Below are positions 51,685 to 61,237 of a DNA stretch of 64,000 nucleotides, in pieces. Location: contig JBILGU010000002.1 of assembly GCA_044350805.1 (NCBI GenBank), positions 1 to 64,000 on the forward strand, given 5' to 3'. The stretch comes from UBA6136 sp044350805. GTDB lineage: Bacteria; Pseudomonadota; Gammaproteobacteria; Methylococcales; Methylococcaceae. Made by a program: the position numbers and the translations under genes. Numbering within the stretch: the first letter of the stretch is position 1; each line of letters opens with the position of its first letter. Below the pieces are notes generated by a model, which was given only the letters and a program-made list of their open reading frames with translations, searched no databases and was not told where the DNA came from.

Positions 51685-52416
51685 TCAGTTCAATTCACCG
51701 GCCGCTTTTCTGAGGCCATCCCTGTCGAGGATGTGGATGTATTTGCCTTTGACCTCGATCATCCCGATGATTTCAAAGCGGCCGAGGAGTCGGCTGACGG
51801 TCTCAAGCGCGAGTCCCAGGTGATTCCCGATGTCCTGGCGGGTCAGACTTAGATGAAAGGCCTCTGAAGAAAAGCCGCGGGTGCGAAAACGCCCGGCAAG
51901 ATCCAGAAGAAAGCCGGCTAAACGCTCTTCGGCCGGATGCTGGCTTGCGGCAAGACGCTCAATGGAAAGATCAAACTGCTCCCCGGTCCGTTGCAGGATC
52001 ACCTGCTGAATCGAGGGCACCTTATGTCCAAGGGCTTCAAGATCATGTGCCGGGAGTTCGCAGTAGCCACTGGTTTCAAGGGCAACAAGGGTGCAGCGGT
52101 GTTTCCCCGAAAAAAGTCCATCAAATCCAACCAGTTCGCCCGGAAGCAAAACGGCAATGATGGATTCCCGGCCCACGGCATCGGTATGGATGAGCTTCGC
52201 GGAGCCGGATTTGAGGGCATAGATCCCCGTAAAGCGCTCGCCCGCCCGATAGATGACCTCGCCCTTGCGAAGGGTCCGGTTGCGTTTGACGACGTGGCTG
52301 ATGGATTGGACTTCATCGCTATCCATTCCGCTCGGGATACAGATGCGGGTGAGGTTGCAGTCCCCGCAGGCGACTTTTGGCGTGACATGGGCTGTAAGAG
52401 GCGCGCTTTCGATCAT
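51685..52416 (-). CDS. fnr: FNR-family oxygen-sensing transcription regulator
   Basis: A 243-residue CRP/FNR protein. ATG 52416, preceded by AGGACAGGA, is preferred over GTG 52440. Cysteines 17, 20 and 26 (CGDCNLTRIC) and Cys119 match the four ligands of the oxygen-labile 4Fe-4S cluster of FNR; Cys108 is extra. The cyclic-nucleotide-binding-like fold spans residues about 35-150. The HTH (residues 192-213) has LTRQDIGNHLGLALETVSRL with Glu205, Ser208 and Arg209, the three bases-contacting residues of FNR. It should bind TTGAT-N4-ATCAA-type sites when oxygen is low, and one such site lies 0.5 kb away at 51135-51148. Confidence 0.92.
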   Translation of the reverse strand: MIESAPLTAHVTPKVACGDCNLTRICIPSGMDSDEVQSISHVVKRNRTLRKGEVIYRAGERFTGIYALKSGSAKLIHTDAVGRESIIAVLLPGELVGFDGLFSGKHRCTLVALETSGYCELPAHDLEALGHKVPSIQQVILQRTGEQFDLSIERLAASQHPAEERLAGFLLDLAGRFRTRGFSSEAFHLSLTRQDIGNHLGLALETVSRLLGRFEIIGMIEVKGKYIHILDRDGLRKAAGELN

Positions 52417-52608
52417 GGGTCCTGTCCTTGGATTTTCCACAAAGATAGTAGGTTAATTATCCGCCGTCAATTGAAGCTTCGGACTTCCAAAGGGTGCCTA
52501 GGCGCCCTCTCAAGGAAACCGTGTTTTTCAAAGCGGACTGATTTTCATTGTGCCGCTCAAAGAAGAGGTTCTAGAATGCCCCTAAAACCTGATTGGGAGT
52601 TTGAAACC

Positions 52609-52962
52609 ATGATCCGCAACCTTCGCTTTTCTTCCGCACTTGTCGTTCCCTTATTGTTGTTGCCTTTCGTTTCGCTCGCAAAACCCCCGGTCAGCGAAGA
52701 AAACCACAAGCAATTTGAAAAGAAATTTGCCGAAATGTGTGTTGAAAACGAAAAGAAGGCCATGCAAGGGTCGGGTGTACTCCTGGCCGAAGTCATCACA
52801 ATGTGTGAGTGCATCGCTCGTGAAGAGAGCAAGCGCGTGACGAGTGAGGAAGTGACTCAGTTCGTGTTTGAGAACCAGTACCCGGCCTCTCTGATGATGA
52901 AGAGCAACGCCGCGACCTATACCTGCGTCGAAGCCCAGAAGTCCGCACCGGCTTCGCCTTAA
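52609..52962 (+). CDS. small secreted cysteine-containing protein of unknown function
   Basis: A 117-residue protein with a signal peptide (RFSSALVVPLLLLPFVSLA) and a mature part of about 93 residues, mostly charged and helical. It contains four cysteines (in FAEMCVEN, VITMCECIAR and TYTCVEA), which could form two disulfides. ATG 52609 has GGGAG nine bases upstream; ATG 52576 is an in-frame alternative with a weaker site. An 8-bp stem (AGGGTGC/GCGCCCT, 52491-52508) lies in the upstream region shared with fnr. Its stop lies seven bases from the end of the convergent argA. No family is recognised; the pattern is that of short periplasmic proteins widespread in gamma-proteobacteria. Confidence 0.65.
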   Translation: MIRNLRFSSALVVPLLLLPFVSLAKPPVSEENHKQFEKKFAEMCVENEKKAMQGSGVLLAEVITMCECIAREESKRVTSEEVTQFVFENQYPASLMMKSNAATYTCVEAQKSAPASP

Positions 52963-52969
52963 TGCTTTC

Positions 52970-54298
52970 TTAGAGCGTCTTGATCAGGATCTTGGAGTTA
53001 CGGCCAGGGTCGTAACTCGCCTGACGGGCCGGGGGGAGTGCCTTGAGGGTGCAAGGTTCATACCCTCTTTCCCGAAACCAGTGCTCGGTCTGTGTGGTGA
53101 GCACAAAGACCTTCCGAACGCCATGGGCCTTGGCGTCCTTCTCTAGGTGCTCAAGGAGCCATTTTCCCCGTTGCTCCCCCCGATAGTCGGGGTGCAGAGC
53201 CAGGCAGGCGACTTCCGCCACCCCCTCTTCTTCAAAGAAATGGAGTGCACCGCACCCTAAGATCGTGCTGTCGCGATCGATGACGCTGTAGTCGGTGATC
53301 GCACTTTCCAGGCGATCCTTGGAGCGCTTAACCAGTATGCCGGAGGCTTCCAGGGGCCGAAGGAGATCCCGAATCCCGGGGACATCGCCGACGTCTGCCG
53401 CTCGGAGCCGCTCGAAGGGGGCCTGGCTGACCAGCGTACCCACTCCATCCCGGGTGAAAAGCTCCAGAAGCAGAGCCCCTGGACGCTTCCAGTTAAGGTA
53501 ATGCACGCGCCGAACGCCCTCGCGGCAGGCTTTGACGGCTGCTTCAAGATCAACGCGAAGGGCTGGCGGAAAGCCTGCGCCTTTTTGTAGCCTGCGGGAC
53601 GCTTCTTCCGTGGTGAGCTCACGAACCCAGGCCCCTTCGCCGCCTTCAAGAAAGTCTTCTTCGCCAAAGAGAATCAGCTTGTCGGCCTTTAGCGCAGTCG
53701 CTGCAGCCGTTGCGACATCTTCTGAGCGAAGGTTGAAGATTTCACCGGTCGAGGAGTAGCCGACGGCGGAGAGGAGCACCACATTCCCAAGGTCGAGAGC
53801 GGCCCTTATGCCCTCGGTGTCGATGCGGCGCACTTCCCCGGTCTGCTCAAAATCAATGCCTTCGCGAACGCCCACAGGACGTGCGGTCACGAAATTCCCG
53901 GAAGCGACGCGAATGTGCGTCCCCGCCATGGGCGAATTCGGGAGGCCCATGGAAAGGAGGGCTTCAATTTCGACACGGACCGTTCCGGCGGCTTCCTTGA
54001 CGCAGGTGAGGGCTGCCGCATCGGTGATCCGAAGGCCCCTTTCATAGCATGCGGATTGCCCCAGGCGCGCCAAGCGGGCATCAATCTGGGGGCGCATCCC
54101 GTGGACCAGCACCAGCCGGATGCCAAGGCTGCTTAAATGAGCGATGTCATGGAGGAGTTCCGGGAAGCCAGCGTCCTCGACGGCTTCGCCGCCAAAATAG
54201 ACCACGAAGGTCTTGCCGCGATGGGCGTTGATGTAAGGTGCAAACCCCCGAAACCAGAGGACTGGTGCAGGAGTTTCAGAAAGCGCCTCGGAAGTCAT
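52970..54298 (-). CDS. argA: N-acetylglutamate synthase
   Basis: A 442-residue enzyme for the first step of arginine synthesis, acetyl-CoA plus glutamate. ATG 54298 gives the family length; the longer open frame runs antisense-like through copD. Residues 25-285 form the amino-acid-kinase-like domain (FVVYFGGEAVEDAGFPELLH, LVLVHGMRPQIDARL, VVLLSAVGYSSTGEIFNL). Residues about 290-442 are the GNAT acetyltransferase, with CLALHPDYRGEQRGKWLLEH as the acetyl-CoA loop. It starts five bases after copD. Confidence 0.95.
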   Translation of the reverse strand: MTSEALSETPAPVLWFRGFAPYINAHRGKTFVVYFGGEAVEDAGFPELLHDIAHLSSLGIRLVLVHGMRPQIDARLARLGQSACYERGLRITDAAALTCVKEAAGTVRVEIEALLSMGLPNSPMAGTHIRVASGNFVTARPVGVREGIDFEQTGEVRRIDTEGIRAALDLGNVVLLSAVGYSSTGEIFNLRSEDVATAAATALKADKLILFGEEDFLEGGEGAWVRELTTEEASRRLQKGAGFPPALRVDLEAAVKACREGVRRVHYLNWKRPGALLLELFTRDGVGTLVSQAPFERLRAADVGDVPGIRDLLRPLEASGILVKRSKDRLESAITDYSVIDRDSTILGCGALHFFEEEGVAEVACLALHPDYRGEQRGKWLLEHLEKDAKAHGVRKVFVLTTQTEHWFRERGYEPCTLKALPPARQASYDPGRNSKILIKTL

Positions 54299-54303
54299 GT
54301 TTT

Positions 54304-55983
54304 TTAGATCAGGGGTTCCAGATAGAACAACATGATATTCCCGATCAGGAACATCGCCAAAATGGCAAAAAGACCCGCAATCCGACCTTCGCTGAAGCCC
54401 ACGGCGTTCTTGAGGGATCCTTCGGCAGGCTCCAGTCGAAGTTCGAGCCAGCGACCGGCCGCCATGATCATGGCCAAAAGTCCCATGGTGACATGGGTGG
54501 ATTGAATGAGGTATTCGGTCTTGAGCTCGAATTCGGCATGCGCATGGGTCAAAAGCAGGATGCCGCCAAAGGCACACAGAATCGGAAACATGTAGCGCAT
54601 TTTGTGGGAGCTGACCCCGGTCCGGGCCCGAACTTCGAGAATACCGAGCACCATCGCCAGAAGGGTCGCGATCCGATGCTGGAAGACTTCCCCATTCTTG
54701 AGGGTACTCTCCCAAAACCCAATGGGACCCAAAGGCCAGGTTTCGGCGTCACTCCTAAAAAAGAGAAAAATACTGAGCCCCACGAAACCCAAGGGCCAGA
54801 AGTTGGCCCACCGCACGCGAGATGAGGGAAGGTAGGAAATAAAAGCCACCACCCCCATCACGCTGAGGAAAAGTCCGGCGATGTTGTGGTTGTAGTCGGA
54901 CCATTCCTTGGCGGCAACCGAGGGGATCTTGTTGACCACGGCCACGCGGCCTGCCTCCCCTGCAATCAGGGATTCATGGCTCGGGGAGGTGATCCTTGGA
55001 ATCTTTGGGGTGAACATGAAGGCGACCTCCGGGATGGTCGCTGTCAGCTCGGGATTGCCGGCAATGTCTTCGGCCGGAGGCTGCGATGAAAGGGTCGCCG
55101 CGACGAAGAGAATGCCGACCAGAATGAAGGCCTCGGATTCGATGTAATAAGGCACCTTGCGCTTGATATCCCCGGTTTCGCCAGTTTTTTTCCAATGGCT
55201 GCCGGCACGATGGTTAATGTAGGCAAAGCCCAGGGCGATGATCAGAAGGATGACTTTGGTGATGATGAGGCTGCCGTAGCCCGTCCCAAAAAGCCCCGGC
55301 CAGCTGTCGACATAGGTGATGGCCAAAGGAAGCCCGGTCAGGAGCAGTAAGGCGACCGCTGCAATCCCCAAGGTTCCGAAGCGGACGATGGCCAAGGGCC
55401 AGAGCTTTCGGGCTTCCTCATCACGGCTTCCGAGCCGCCAGAGGGCGAGGAGCTGGGCAATGCCGCCGAACCAGATGGCGGCGGCCATCTGGTGGGTCAG
55501 GGTCAGCACCATCAGGGGTTCGCGATACTCAAAACGGCCCACGGCGTGCACCAGCCAGGCGCCGGCAGCGACCAGGGGGATGGCCAGAAGGTAGATGTTT
55601 CGCCATTCCCTTGGCGCTTCTGGATTCTGAAGAAGAGTCTGGGTCTGCCAGAGGATCAGAACGGCCAGCACCAGGCGGGCAAGCCCGGCCTGAAACTGGA
55701 CGGTTCCAAGATAGTCCGTGAGCGGCAGTTCCCCAAGCACTCCCCAGAGAACCAGCCCCTTCATCACGAGCTTGGTCGCCTGCATGATGGCCAGGCTTTT
55801 TCCTCCAAATCGAAGGACCCGAATGGCGGCCCGATGGGCGCCTTCACCACCGTTCGGTTGCCCCTCGACTTTGCGCAGCACAGAGGCGCGCCAGAACAAG
55901 GTTCCGACCACCAGGGCATAGGCAATGAGGATCAAGCCTCCCAGGAAGTCGTCAAGAAAATTGGCCAAGCCCTGCATGTACAT
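54304..55983 (-). CDS. copD: CopD-family copper transport membrane protein
   Basis: A 559-residue polytopic protein with about 14 hydrophobic segments. The region HQMAAAIWFGGIAQLLALWR and the following FGTLGIAAVALLLLTGLPLA are the hallmark of the CopD domain (YcnJ/PcoD family), thought to import copper across the inner membrane together with CopC. The second half (DYNHNIAGLFLSVMGVVAFI, HAHAEFELKTEYLIQSTHVT) is an additional histidine-rich membrane domain that makes the protein about twice as long as classical CopD. ATG 55983 has CGGAG upstream. It directly follows copC, as usual for this pair. Confidence 0.82.
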   Translation of the reverse strand: MYMQGLANFLDDFLGGLILIAYALVVGTLFWRASVLRKVEGQPNGGEGAHRAAIRVLRFGGKSLAIMQATKLVMKGLVLWGVLGELPLTDYLGTVQFQAGLARLVLAVLILWQTQTLLQNPEAPREWRNIYLLAIPLVAAGAWLVHAVGRFEYREPLMVLTLTHQMAAAIWFGGIAQLLALWRLGSRDEEARKLWPLAIVRFGTLGIAAVALLLLTGLPLAITYVDSWPGLFGTGYGSLIITKVILLIIALGFAYINHRAGSHWKKTGETGDIKRKVPYYIESEAFILVGILFVAATLSSQPPAEDIAGNPELTATIPEVAFMFTPKIPRITSPSHESLIAGEAGRVAVVNKIPSVAAKEWSDYNHNIAGLFLSVMGVVAFISYLPSSRVRWANFWPLGFVGLSIFLFFRSDAETWPLGPIGFWESTLKNGEVFQHRIATLLAMVLGILEVRARTGVSSHKMRYMFPILCAFGGILLLTHAHAEFELKTEYLIQSTHVTMGLLAMIMAAGRWLELRLEPAEGSLKNAVGFSEGRIAGLFAILAMFLIGNIMLFYLEPLI

Positions 55984-56032
55984 GCCTGGAACTCCGAAAA
56001 GTAAGGCGACTTAAAGGTCGCCGGGGGTTAAA

Positions 56033-56404
56033 TCAGGGGGCGACGTGGAAGCGCAAGGTCGCTTCGGTCAGGTGGCCATCGGCGGCAAACACCTTGTACT
56101 TGATGGCATATTCGCCGGGATCGAGCGGCGGGATCTGGATCAAGAGTTCGCCGGGCTTTTTGCCTCGGGCAATCTCAGCCGGGTGATAGACATCCCCTGT
56201 GCTGACCCAAAAGACTTTCGACAGGGAAAGTTCCACATTGGAATTAAAGAGCAGCGCCACGCGCGTCGCATGGCGCGCTTTCACCGGCTCCGTGGTCAGC
56301 GATGAAGCGGTGACCACCGCATGGGCTGAAGCTTCAGGGTCATAGGCAAGGGAGAGGAGCCCCAGAAGAAACGGGCCTAAAAGGGAAAAAAAGGGTTTGG
56401 CCAT
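56033..56404 (-). CDS. copC: CopC-family periplasmic copper-binding protein
   Basis: A 123-residue exported protein. A signal peptide ends before SAHAVVTASS, so the mature chain would begin near the histidine that binds Cu(II) in CopC. The conserved late motif YKVFAADGHLTEATLRFHV supplies the second site residues (D-x-H). The body is the seven-strand CopC beta-barrel. It hands copper to, or stores it for, the CopD protein encoded next. Copper handling is relevant to a methane- or C1-oxidising lifestyle. Confidence 0.9.
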   Translation of the reverse strand: MAKPFFSLLGPFLLGLLSLAYDPEASAHAVVTASSLTTEPVKARHATRVALLFNSNVELSLSKVFWVSTGDVYHPAEIARGKKPGELLIQIPPLDPGEYAIKYKVFAADGHLTEATLRFHVAP

Positions 56405-56433
56405 GGTGTCAGAATGCGTCGATCAAAGGGAGT

Positions 56434-57828
56434 CTAGGAGGCGCCGGCCTTGGATTTTAGGGCATGGCTGGTCAGGTTCTTCCCTAAATCCCAAATAGAT
56501 CCTGGAACCTTGTGGCACTCCCCAATGACATCATCCAGGGCCTTGAGAATCCAGTCGCTGTCACGATCGCTGATCACGAGCGGTGGCAGGAATTTGATGA
56601 CATTCATGCCGTGACCCGCGACCTGGCTCAGGATGTGGTGATTCTTGAAAAGAGGGATCGTGATCATCTGGCTGAAAAGTCCTTTGTTGGCGGTTTCCAG
56701 CATCGTCCAGGCCGCCTTCAGCGAGAGGCTTTTGGGGGAGCCAAACTCCATCGCCAGCATCAGCCCCTTGCCGCGGGCCGAGTGGAAGAATTCGTATTTG
56801 TCGATCAGGACCTTCATCCCAGCCTGAAGCTTTTCGCCCTGCAGGGCGGCATTTTCGACCAGGCGCTCTTCTTCAATGACCCGGAGTGCAGCAATACCCG
56901 CCGCCATGGCCATGTTGTTCTTTGAAAAGGTGGAGCCGTGAACGACGGCACGGTCCATGCGGTTAAAGACCGCATCCATGACCCTCGTGCTCATCGCCAC
57001 CCCGCCAACCGGAATGAAGCCACCGGACAAGGCCTTGGCCATGCAGATCATGTCGGGAACAACGCCCCAGTGTTCGATCGCCCAGAATTTTCCGGTCCGG
57101 CCGATGCCGGTCTGAATTTCATCGGCCACAAAGAGAGTGCCGTATTTTTGACAGAGTTTTTGGGCTTCCGGAAGGTAGTCGTCAGCGGGCATGTTGACGC
57201 CCTTACCCTGGATCGGTTCGACGATGAAGGCGGCAACATCCTTGTTCTTGAGAGCTTTTTCAAGGGCGCTCAGGTCATTGAAGGGGACCGAGGTACAACC
57301 TGGGAGGAGCGGGCCAAAGCCTTCCCGGAACACATTTTCACCATTGAGGGACAAGGCGCCTAGCGTCAGTCCGTGGTAGCCGTGATCGCAATAGACCACT
57401 CCATCGCGCTTGGTGGTGTAGCGGGCAAACTTGATGGCGGCTTCCACCGCTTCGGTGCCGGAATTGCAGAAGAACATCTTGGTGAGATGATCCGGGCAGC
57501 GTTTCAGGATGGCTTCGGCCAGAAGGCCACTCAGGAGGGAGACATCCATCTGCACCATGTCGGGAAGTTCTCCCGTCAGGACATCCTGAAGCGCCTGAAT
57601 TACGGTGGGATGGTTGCGACCTAGGGCGTAGACGCCAAAGCCGCTCAGAAGGTCCAGGTATTCCTGGCCCTCGTTGTCGTAGAGGTAGGGTCCTTGGGCT
57701 CGGGTGTAGACCCGGTCATAGCCGATGGTTTTCAGCACCCGAACCATCTGGGTGTTGAGGTGATCTTCGTGCAGCGCGAAATTTTCGCCCGCGCGCTCTT
57801 GAAGGAGATCAGAGAGGAAGTGCGTCAT
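56434..57828 (-). CDS. hpnO: hopanoid biosynthesis aminotransferase HpnO
   Basis: A 464-residue class III PLP aminotransferase. It makes aminobacteriohopanetriol from a ribosyl-derived hopanoid in HpnO-bearing bacteria. Motifs are GFGVYALGRNHPTV, FFCNSGTEAVEAAIKFARYT, YHGLTLGALSLNG, VADEIQTGIGRTGKFWAIEH and the PLP lysine in MAKALSGGFIPVGGVAM. The long N-terminal helix region and the TMLETANKGLFSQMITIPLF part set it apart from ornithine/acetylornithine aminotransferases. It lies between hpnN and copC, 24 bases after hpnN, in the hopanoid operon. Confidence 0.9.
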   Translation of the reverse strand: MTHFLSDLLQERAGENFALHEDHLNTQMVRVLKTIGYDRVYTRAQGPYLYDNEGQEYLDLLSGFGVYALGRNHPTVIQALQDVLTGELPDMVQMDVSLLSGLLAEAILKRCPDHLTKMFFCNSGTEAVEAAIKFARYTTKRDGVVYCDHGYHGLTLGALSLNGENVFREGFGPLLPGCTSVPFNDLSALEKALKNKDVAAFIVEPIQGKGVNMPADDYLPEAQKLCQKYGTLFVADEIQTGIGRTGKFWAIEHWGVVPDMICMAKALSGGFIPVGGVAMSTRVMDAVFNRMDRAVVHGSTFSKNNMAMAAGIAALRVIEEERLVENAALQGEKLQAGMKVLIDKYEFFHSARGKGLMLAMEFGSPKSLSLKAAWTMLETANKGLFSQMITIPLFKNHHILSQVAGHGMNVIKFLPPLVISDRDSDWILKALDDVIGECHKVPGSIWDLGKNLTSHALKSKAGAS

Positions 57829-57852
57829 CAGTGTATGTCGATGGGTACAAGA

Positions 57853-60504
57853 TCAGGATTTTACACTATCGGCTCCCTTGGGCGCTTTGAGCCCGCTGAA
57901 GGCCGGCAGAATCACCAAAGCCGCCAAAAGTGTTAGAAGGAGACCGATCGCCAGCAGCAGCCCCATGCTGGCGGTCCCCTGGTGGGGGGTGAGGGCCAGG
58001 CTCGAGAAGCTGAAGATGGTGGTCAGTGCGCCATAGAAAACGCCCTTGGCTTCACTCGATTCGAGTAGGTTGGCGTGGGTTCGTTCAATATCATGAAGGC
58101 GATGGGCCATATGGATGCCACTGTCGACCCCAAGCCCAAAGAGCAGTGGGAGGGCAATGATGTTGGCAAAGTTGAACGGAATCCCGAGGACCACCGTCAT
58201 GGCCGCCGTCAAAAGGGAGGCCAGCAAGAGCGGAAGAAGCACTAGCAAGGTGTCTTTAAGATTCCGAAGGACCAGGAGGAGGATCAGGGTGGTCGCAATT
58301 AAGGCGATGCCGAAAGCCTGCTGAAAGGCCTTGATCACCTCGTTCATGGATTCGAGATAGGTGACCGGGAGATCGGTGACATTGGGATCGATGCGCTGGG
58401 CGTCGAGGATGAACGCCCGAAGGTTGGCCAGAACCCCGAGGTCTTTCTTCGGGGTAATCTGAACGCGGTAAAGGCCCTGGGCACTCAACCAGCGGGCTTT
58501 GAGATCCTGTGGCAGGTTCTGAAGCGTAATGGGTTCGGCGGTCAGGCTCTGCGCAAGGTCATGAATGACTGAAGGCAAAGGATTAAGGAGGCTGCCCTCG
58601 ATTGTATCCAGAATCCGCTTTTGATCCTCCAGTTCTTCCGTCTTGAGATGCTCTTTGAGGTTTTCTATCGCCAGGGCCAGCTCAACGAGGCTTCGTTGAT
58701 CGGGATCTCCGGCCAGTCTTCGCCGGAGCTTTTGATCAAAAGCGTCCACGACCGCAAGGGTCGCCTGACCCGAGTGGGCATTGGGAAACTCACGAAGCGA
58801 GGCGCCCATGAGGGTCTCAAGATCACTCAGCATGGCGAGCTTTTCGTCTTGCTCCTCCGGAACGAGATCAAAGAGCGTCCGGACCTCATTGACCGTCGGC
58901 AGCGTCTTGAAGGCCGCCTTGAGCCTCAACGCCTCTTCTGGCGATGCCGCGAGCGAGGCCAGCGTCATCGGGGAGGTGTCTTCGGACTGGAGCAGGGCCT
59001 TGAAGGTCTGAACCGATTCGGTGTGGGGGTCGCGAAGGTTGAGGGGGTTAAAGTCGACCTCGACCTTGAAAACCAGAACGACAGCGACGAGCCCCAGGGT
59101 GATCGTGATCCAGCGGATGCCTTTGGCATAGGTGAGTGGCCAATTGCTCCAGCGTCCGGAGGCGGAGGACGCGATCTTGCGCTTTTTCGGGGGTTTTAGG
59201 GGCAGGATCTTCATCACGGCGGGGAGCACCGTGAAGGTGGTGAAAAGTGCGATGAACATGCTGGCACCCGCGATGATGCCAAGCTCTGCAACCCCAGAGT
59301 AGCTGGTGGGGATGAAGGAAAAAAGGCCGATGGCGGCGGTGAGTGCGCTCAAAACGAGGGCAGGTCCCGTCGAGGTCAGGGTTTTTTGCAAGGCTTCCCG
59401 GGTGGAGGCCCCTTCCAGGACCAACTCGCGGTATCGCAGGCAAAAGTGGGACGAATAGGCATCGCCCATGCCGATGAAAAGGACCGCAAATCCGATTGAG
59501 ATGAGGTTGAGTTGGCCGATCGTAACCGTTGCAAAGCCAAGGGAGAAAATCAGTCCCAAAGTCAACGAGAAGAAGGTCGCAAAGACAAGCTTAGGGGAGC
59601 GATAAGCGACCCAGAGAGTCAGGCAGACCAGGGCCAGTGAGGCCATACTCGCAATGGATACGCCGTTGCTGATGGTTTCCATTTCTTCGTGTTCGAGAAT
59701 GAATTCCCCCGTTTTCCGGATGCGAAGACCACCGCTATCCTGAGCCAGCGTGTCCTGAATAATCCCATCCAGCGCCTGGATGGCCGCTTCTGCGGGCATC
59801 ACTTCTTCATAGTGAAGGATGGGTCTTAGGACCACAAAGCGTTGCGTGACGCCAAAGCCTTGGGCGCCCGGCGTCATCAGTCGGCGCCAGGAGACCTGAT
59901 AGGGGTGACCTTTGAGGGCCTCGTTGATCGAGATTTTGACTTCATCCAGGAGCGGGTCGAGATCCAACTTGAGATCACTCTTCCCTGCATCATCGAGGGC
60001 ATCGCCCAAAATCCCTAAGAGGCCGCGGAGGCTGTTGTCTTGTGTCAGGCGGCCAATGAAGGGCTGCGCGTTAGCCAGTTGCGTCGAGAGATCCTCAAGA
60101 TCCTCAAGACCGACATAGAGGAGCCCGTTCTTTTCAAAAAAAGGCCCGCCATCAGGAACGTCCACGCTCTGAAAATGGGCGCTATCCTCTCGGATACGGT
60201 TGACCAGCGTCTTGATCGCCTGGCTTGTGGCCTCCGGGGTCTGCCCTTCGACCAGAAGCAGGCCGGTCCCGATGTCCTGCGGAAAGGCGGATTCGAGCGC
60301 CAGTCGATTTTTCTGGAAGGGAACTTCGAGAGAAATCATGTCGGCCGTGTTGGTATTCACCTTGAGGTGATCCATGGTGTACCGAAGGGTCAGCCCCGCA
60401 GCGATCAGGAATCCGAGGATCACCAGCCAAGGATAGCGAATGAACTGCGCTTCCCAACCGAGCATGATTCGGTGAACGCGGGTGGGCTTGGGTTTTACGG
60501 TCAT
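57853..60504 (-). CDS. hpnN: hopanoid transporter HpnN (RND/MMPL family)
   Basis: An 883-residue RND-superfamily protein with 12 predicted transmembrane helices and two large periplasmic loops (residues about 45-270 and 480-710). Marks are FAVLFIGMGDAYSSHFCLRY in the fourth-to-sixth helix region and ALPLLFGLGVDSGIHMAHRL in the matching second half, both the MMPL acidic-residue motifs. HpnN moves hopanoids from inner to outer membrane. Its start overlaps the hpnG stop by four bases, which supports co-translation. Confidence 0.92.
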   Translation of the reverse strand: MTVKPKPTRVHRIMLGWEAQFIRYPWLVILGFLIAAGLTLRYTMDHLKVNTNTADMISLEVPFQKNRLALESAFPQDIGTGLLLVEGQTPEATSQAIKTLVNRIREDSAHFQSVDVPDGGPFFEKNGLLYVGLEDLEDLSTQLANAQPFIGRLTQDNSLRGLLGILGDALDDAGKSDLKLDLDPLLDEVKISINEALKGHPYQVSWRRLMTPGAQGFGVTQRFVVLRPILHYEEVMPAEAAIQALDGIIQDTLAQDSGGLRIRKTGEFILEHEEMETISNGVSIASMASLALVCLTLWVAYRSPKLVFATFFSLTLGLIFSLGFATVTIGQLNLISIGFAVLFIGMGDAYSSHFCLRYRELVLEGASTREALQKTLTSTGPALVLSALTAAIGLFSFIPTSYSGVAELGIIAGASMFIALFTTFTVLPAVMKILPLKPPKKRKIASSASGRWSNWPLTYAKGIRWITITLGLVAVVLVFKVEVDFNPLNLRDPHTESVQTFKALLQSEDTSPMTLASLAASPEEALRLKAAFKTLPTVNEVRTLFDLVPEEQDEKLAMLSDLETLMGASLREFPNAHSGQATLAVVDAFDQKLRRRLAGDPDQRSLVELALAIENLKEHLKTEELEDQKRILDTIEGSLLNPLPSVIHDLAQSLTAEPITLQNLPQDLKARWLSAQGLYRVQITPKKDLGVLANLRAFILDAQRIDPNVTDLPVTYLESMNEVIKAFQQAFGIALIATTLILLLVLRNLKDTLLVLLPLLLASLLTAAMTVVLGIPFNFANIIALPLLFGLGVDSGIHMAHRLHDIERTHANLLESSEAKGVFYGALTTIFSFSSLALTPHQGTASMGLLLAIGLLLTLLAALVILPAFSGLKAPKGADSVKS

Positions 60505-61232
60505 GGGGCGCTCGAGCGGTTCTTTGGGTAGTGGAAATCGTCCCCGAGGAGGGCGCGGGCGGAATGGAGGGTCTGCATGGCCGCCTTGAAGTGTCGCCCC
60601 AGCGTCATGAGTTCTGGGATCGCGCGGGGTTCCCGAAGGAGTCCGGCCAGGAGGGCGCCCATGCGGACATCCCCTCTCGGATTCAGGGCCTTAAGGAGGG
60701 CCTGAGGAAAGTCGAGTTGCGAAGGATCGGCAACGCTTCGGACGACCAAAAAAGGGAGGGCCTGTGATGCAGCCACCCGGGCGATCGCTGCGCTTTCCAT
60801 ATCGACCGCAAAAGCCCCGCTGATGTCATGTAATGAACGCTTATCGTTGGCCGTGGCCACGACCACCGTGGATTCAACCAGGGTTTCGGTCAGGAGGGCA
60901 TGCTGCGCTTGAAGGGCTGTTTTGGCCTTTGCGTGCCAGCGGATATCGGCGAGATGGTCGATGCCATCGACACTTTGAATGCGCTCCGGGAGGAGGAGAG
61001 TCCCTGGAGACATCGATGCATCGAGGGCCGCAGCACAACCCCAGCTCATCAAGGCCTCAATGCCCTGATCGACCAGAATTTTTGCATGCTGTTCGGCCGC
61101 GAGAGGGCCTGCGCCCGAGACCGCGAGCCAGTGGCCCTGAGGGAGTGGGGTCAGGCTTTCAAAGGACGGTCGACGGCGGATGAGGGTCCTGCCCTCGTCC
61201 GGAAGGGCGACGAGGATACCAATCGACCTCAC
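60501..61232 (-). CDS. hpnG: adenosylhopane nucleosidase HpnG
   Basis: A 243-residue purine nucleoside phosphorylase-like enzyme that removes adenine from adenosylhopane to give ribosylhopane. It has the nucleosidase marks GILVALPDEGRTL, VSGAGPLAAEQHAK, SWGCAAALDASMSPGTLLLP and AFAVDMESAAIARVA, the last being the VxMES catalytic signature. It starts five bases after the shc stop. The partner HpnH that makes adenosylhopane is not in the window. Confidence 0.9.
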   Translation of the reverse strand: MRSIGILVALPDEGRTLIRRRPSFESLTPLPQGHWLAVSGAGPLAAEQHAKILVDQGIEALMSWGCAAALDASMSPGTLLLPERIQSVDGIDHLADIRWHAKAKTALQAQHALLTETLVESTVVVATANDKRSLHDISGAFAVDMESAAIARVAASQALPFLVVRSVADPSQLDFPQALLKALNPRGDVRMGALLAGLLREPRAIPELMTLGRHFKAAMQTLHSARALLGDDFHYPKNRSSAP

Positions 61233-61237
61233 GGTTT

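Noticed and set aside
52463..52476. second FNR box between fnr and the secreted cysteine protein
   Set aside because: TCAATTGA is a palindrome without the four-base spacing required for an FNR site.
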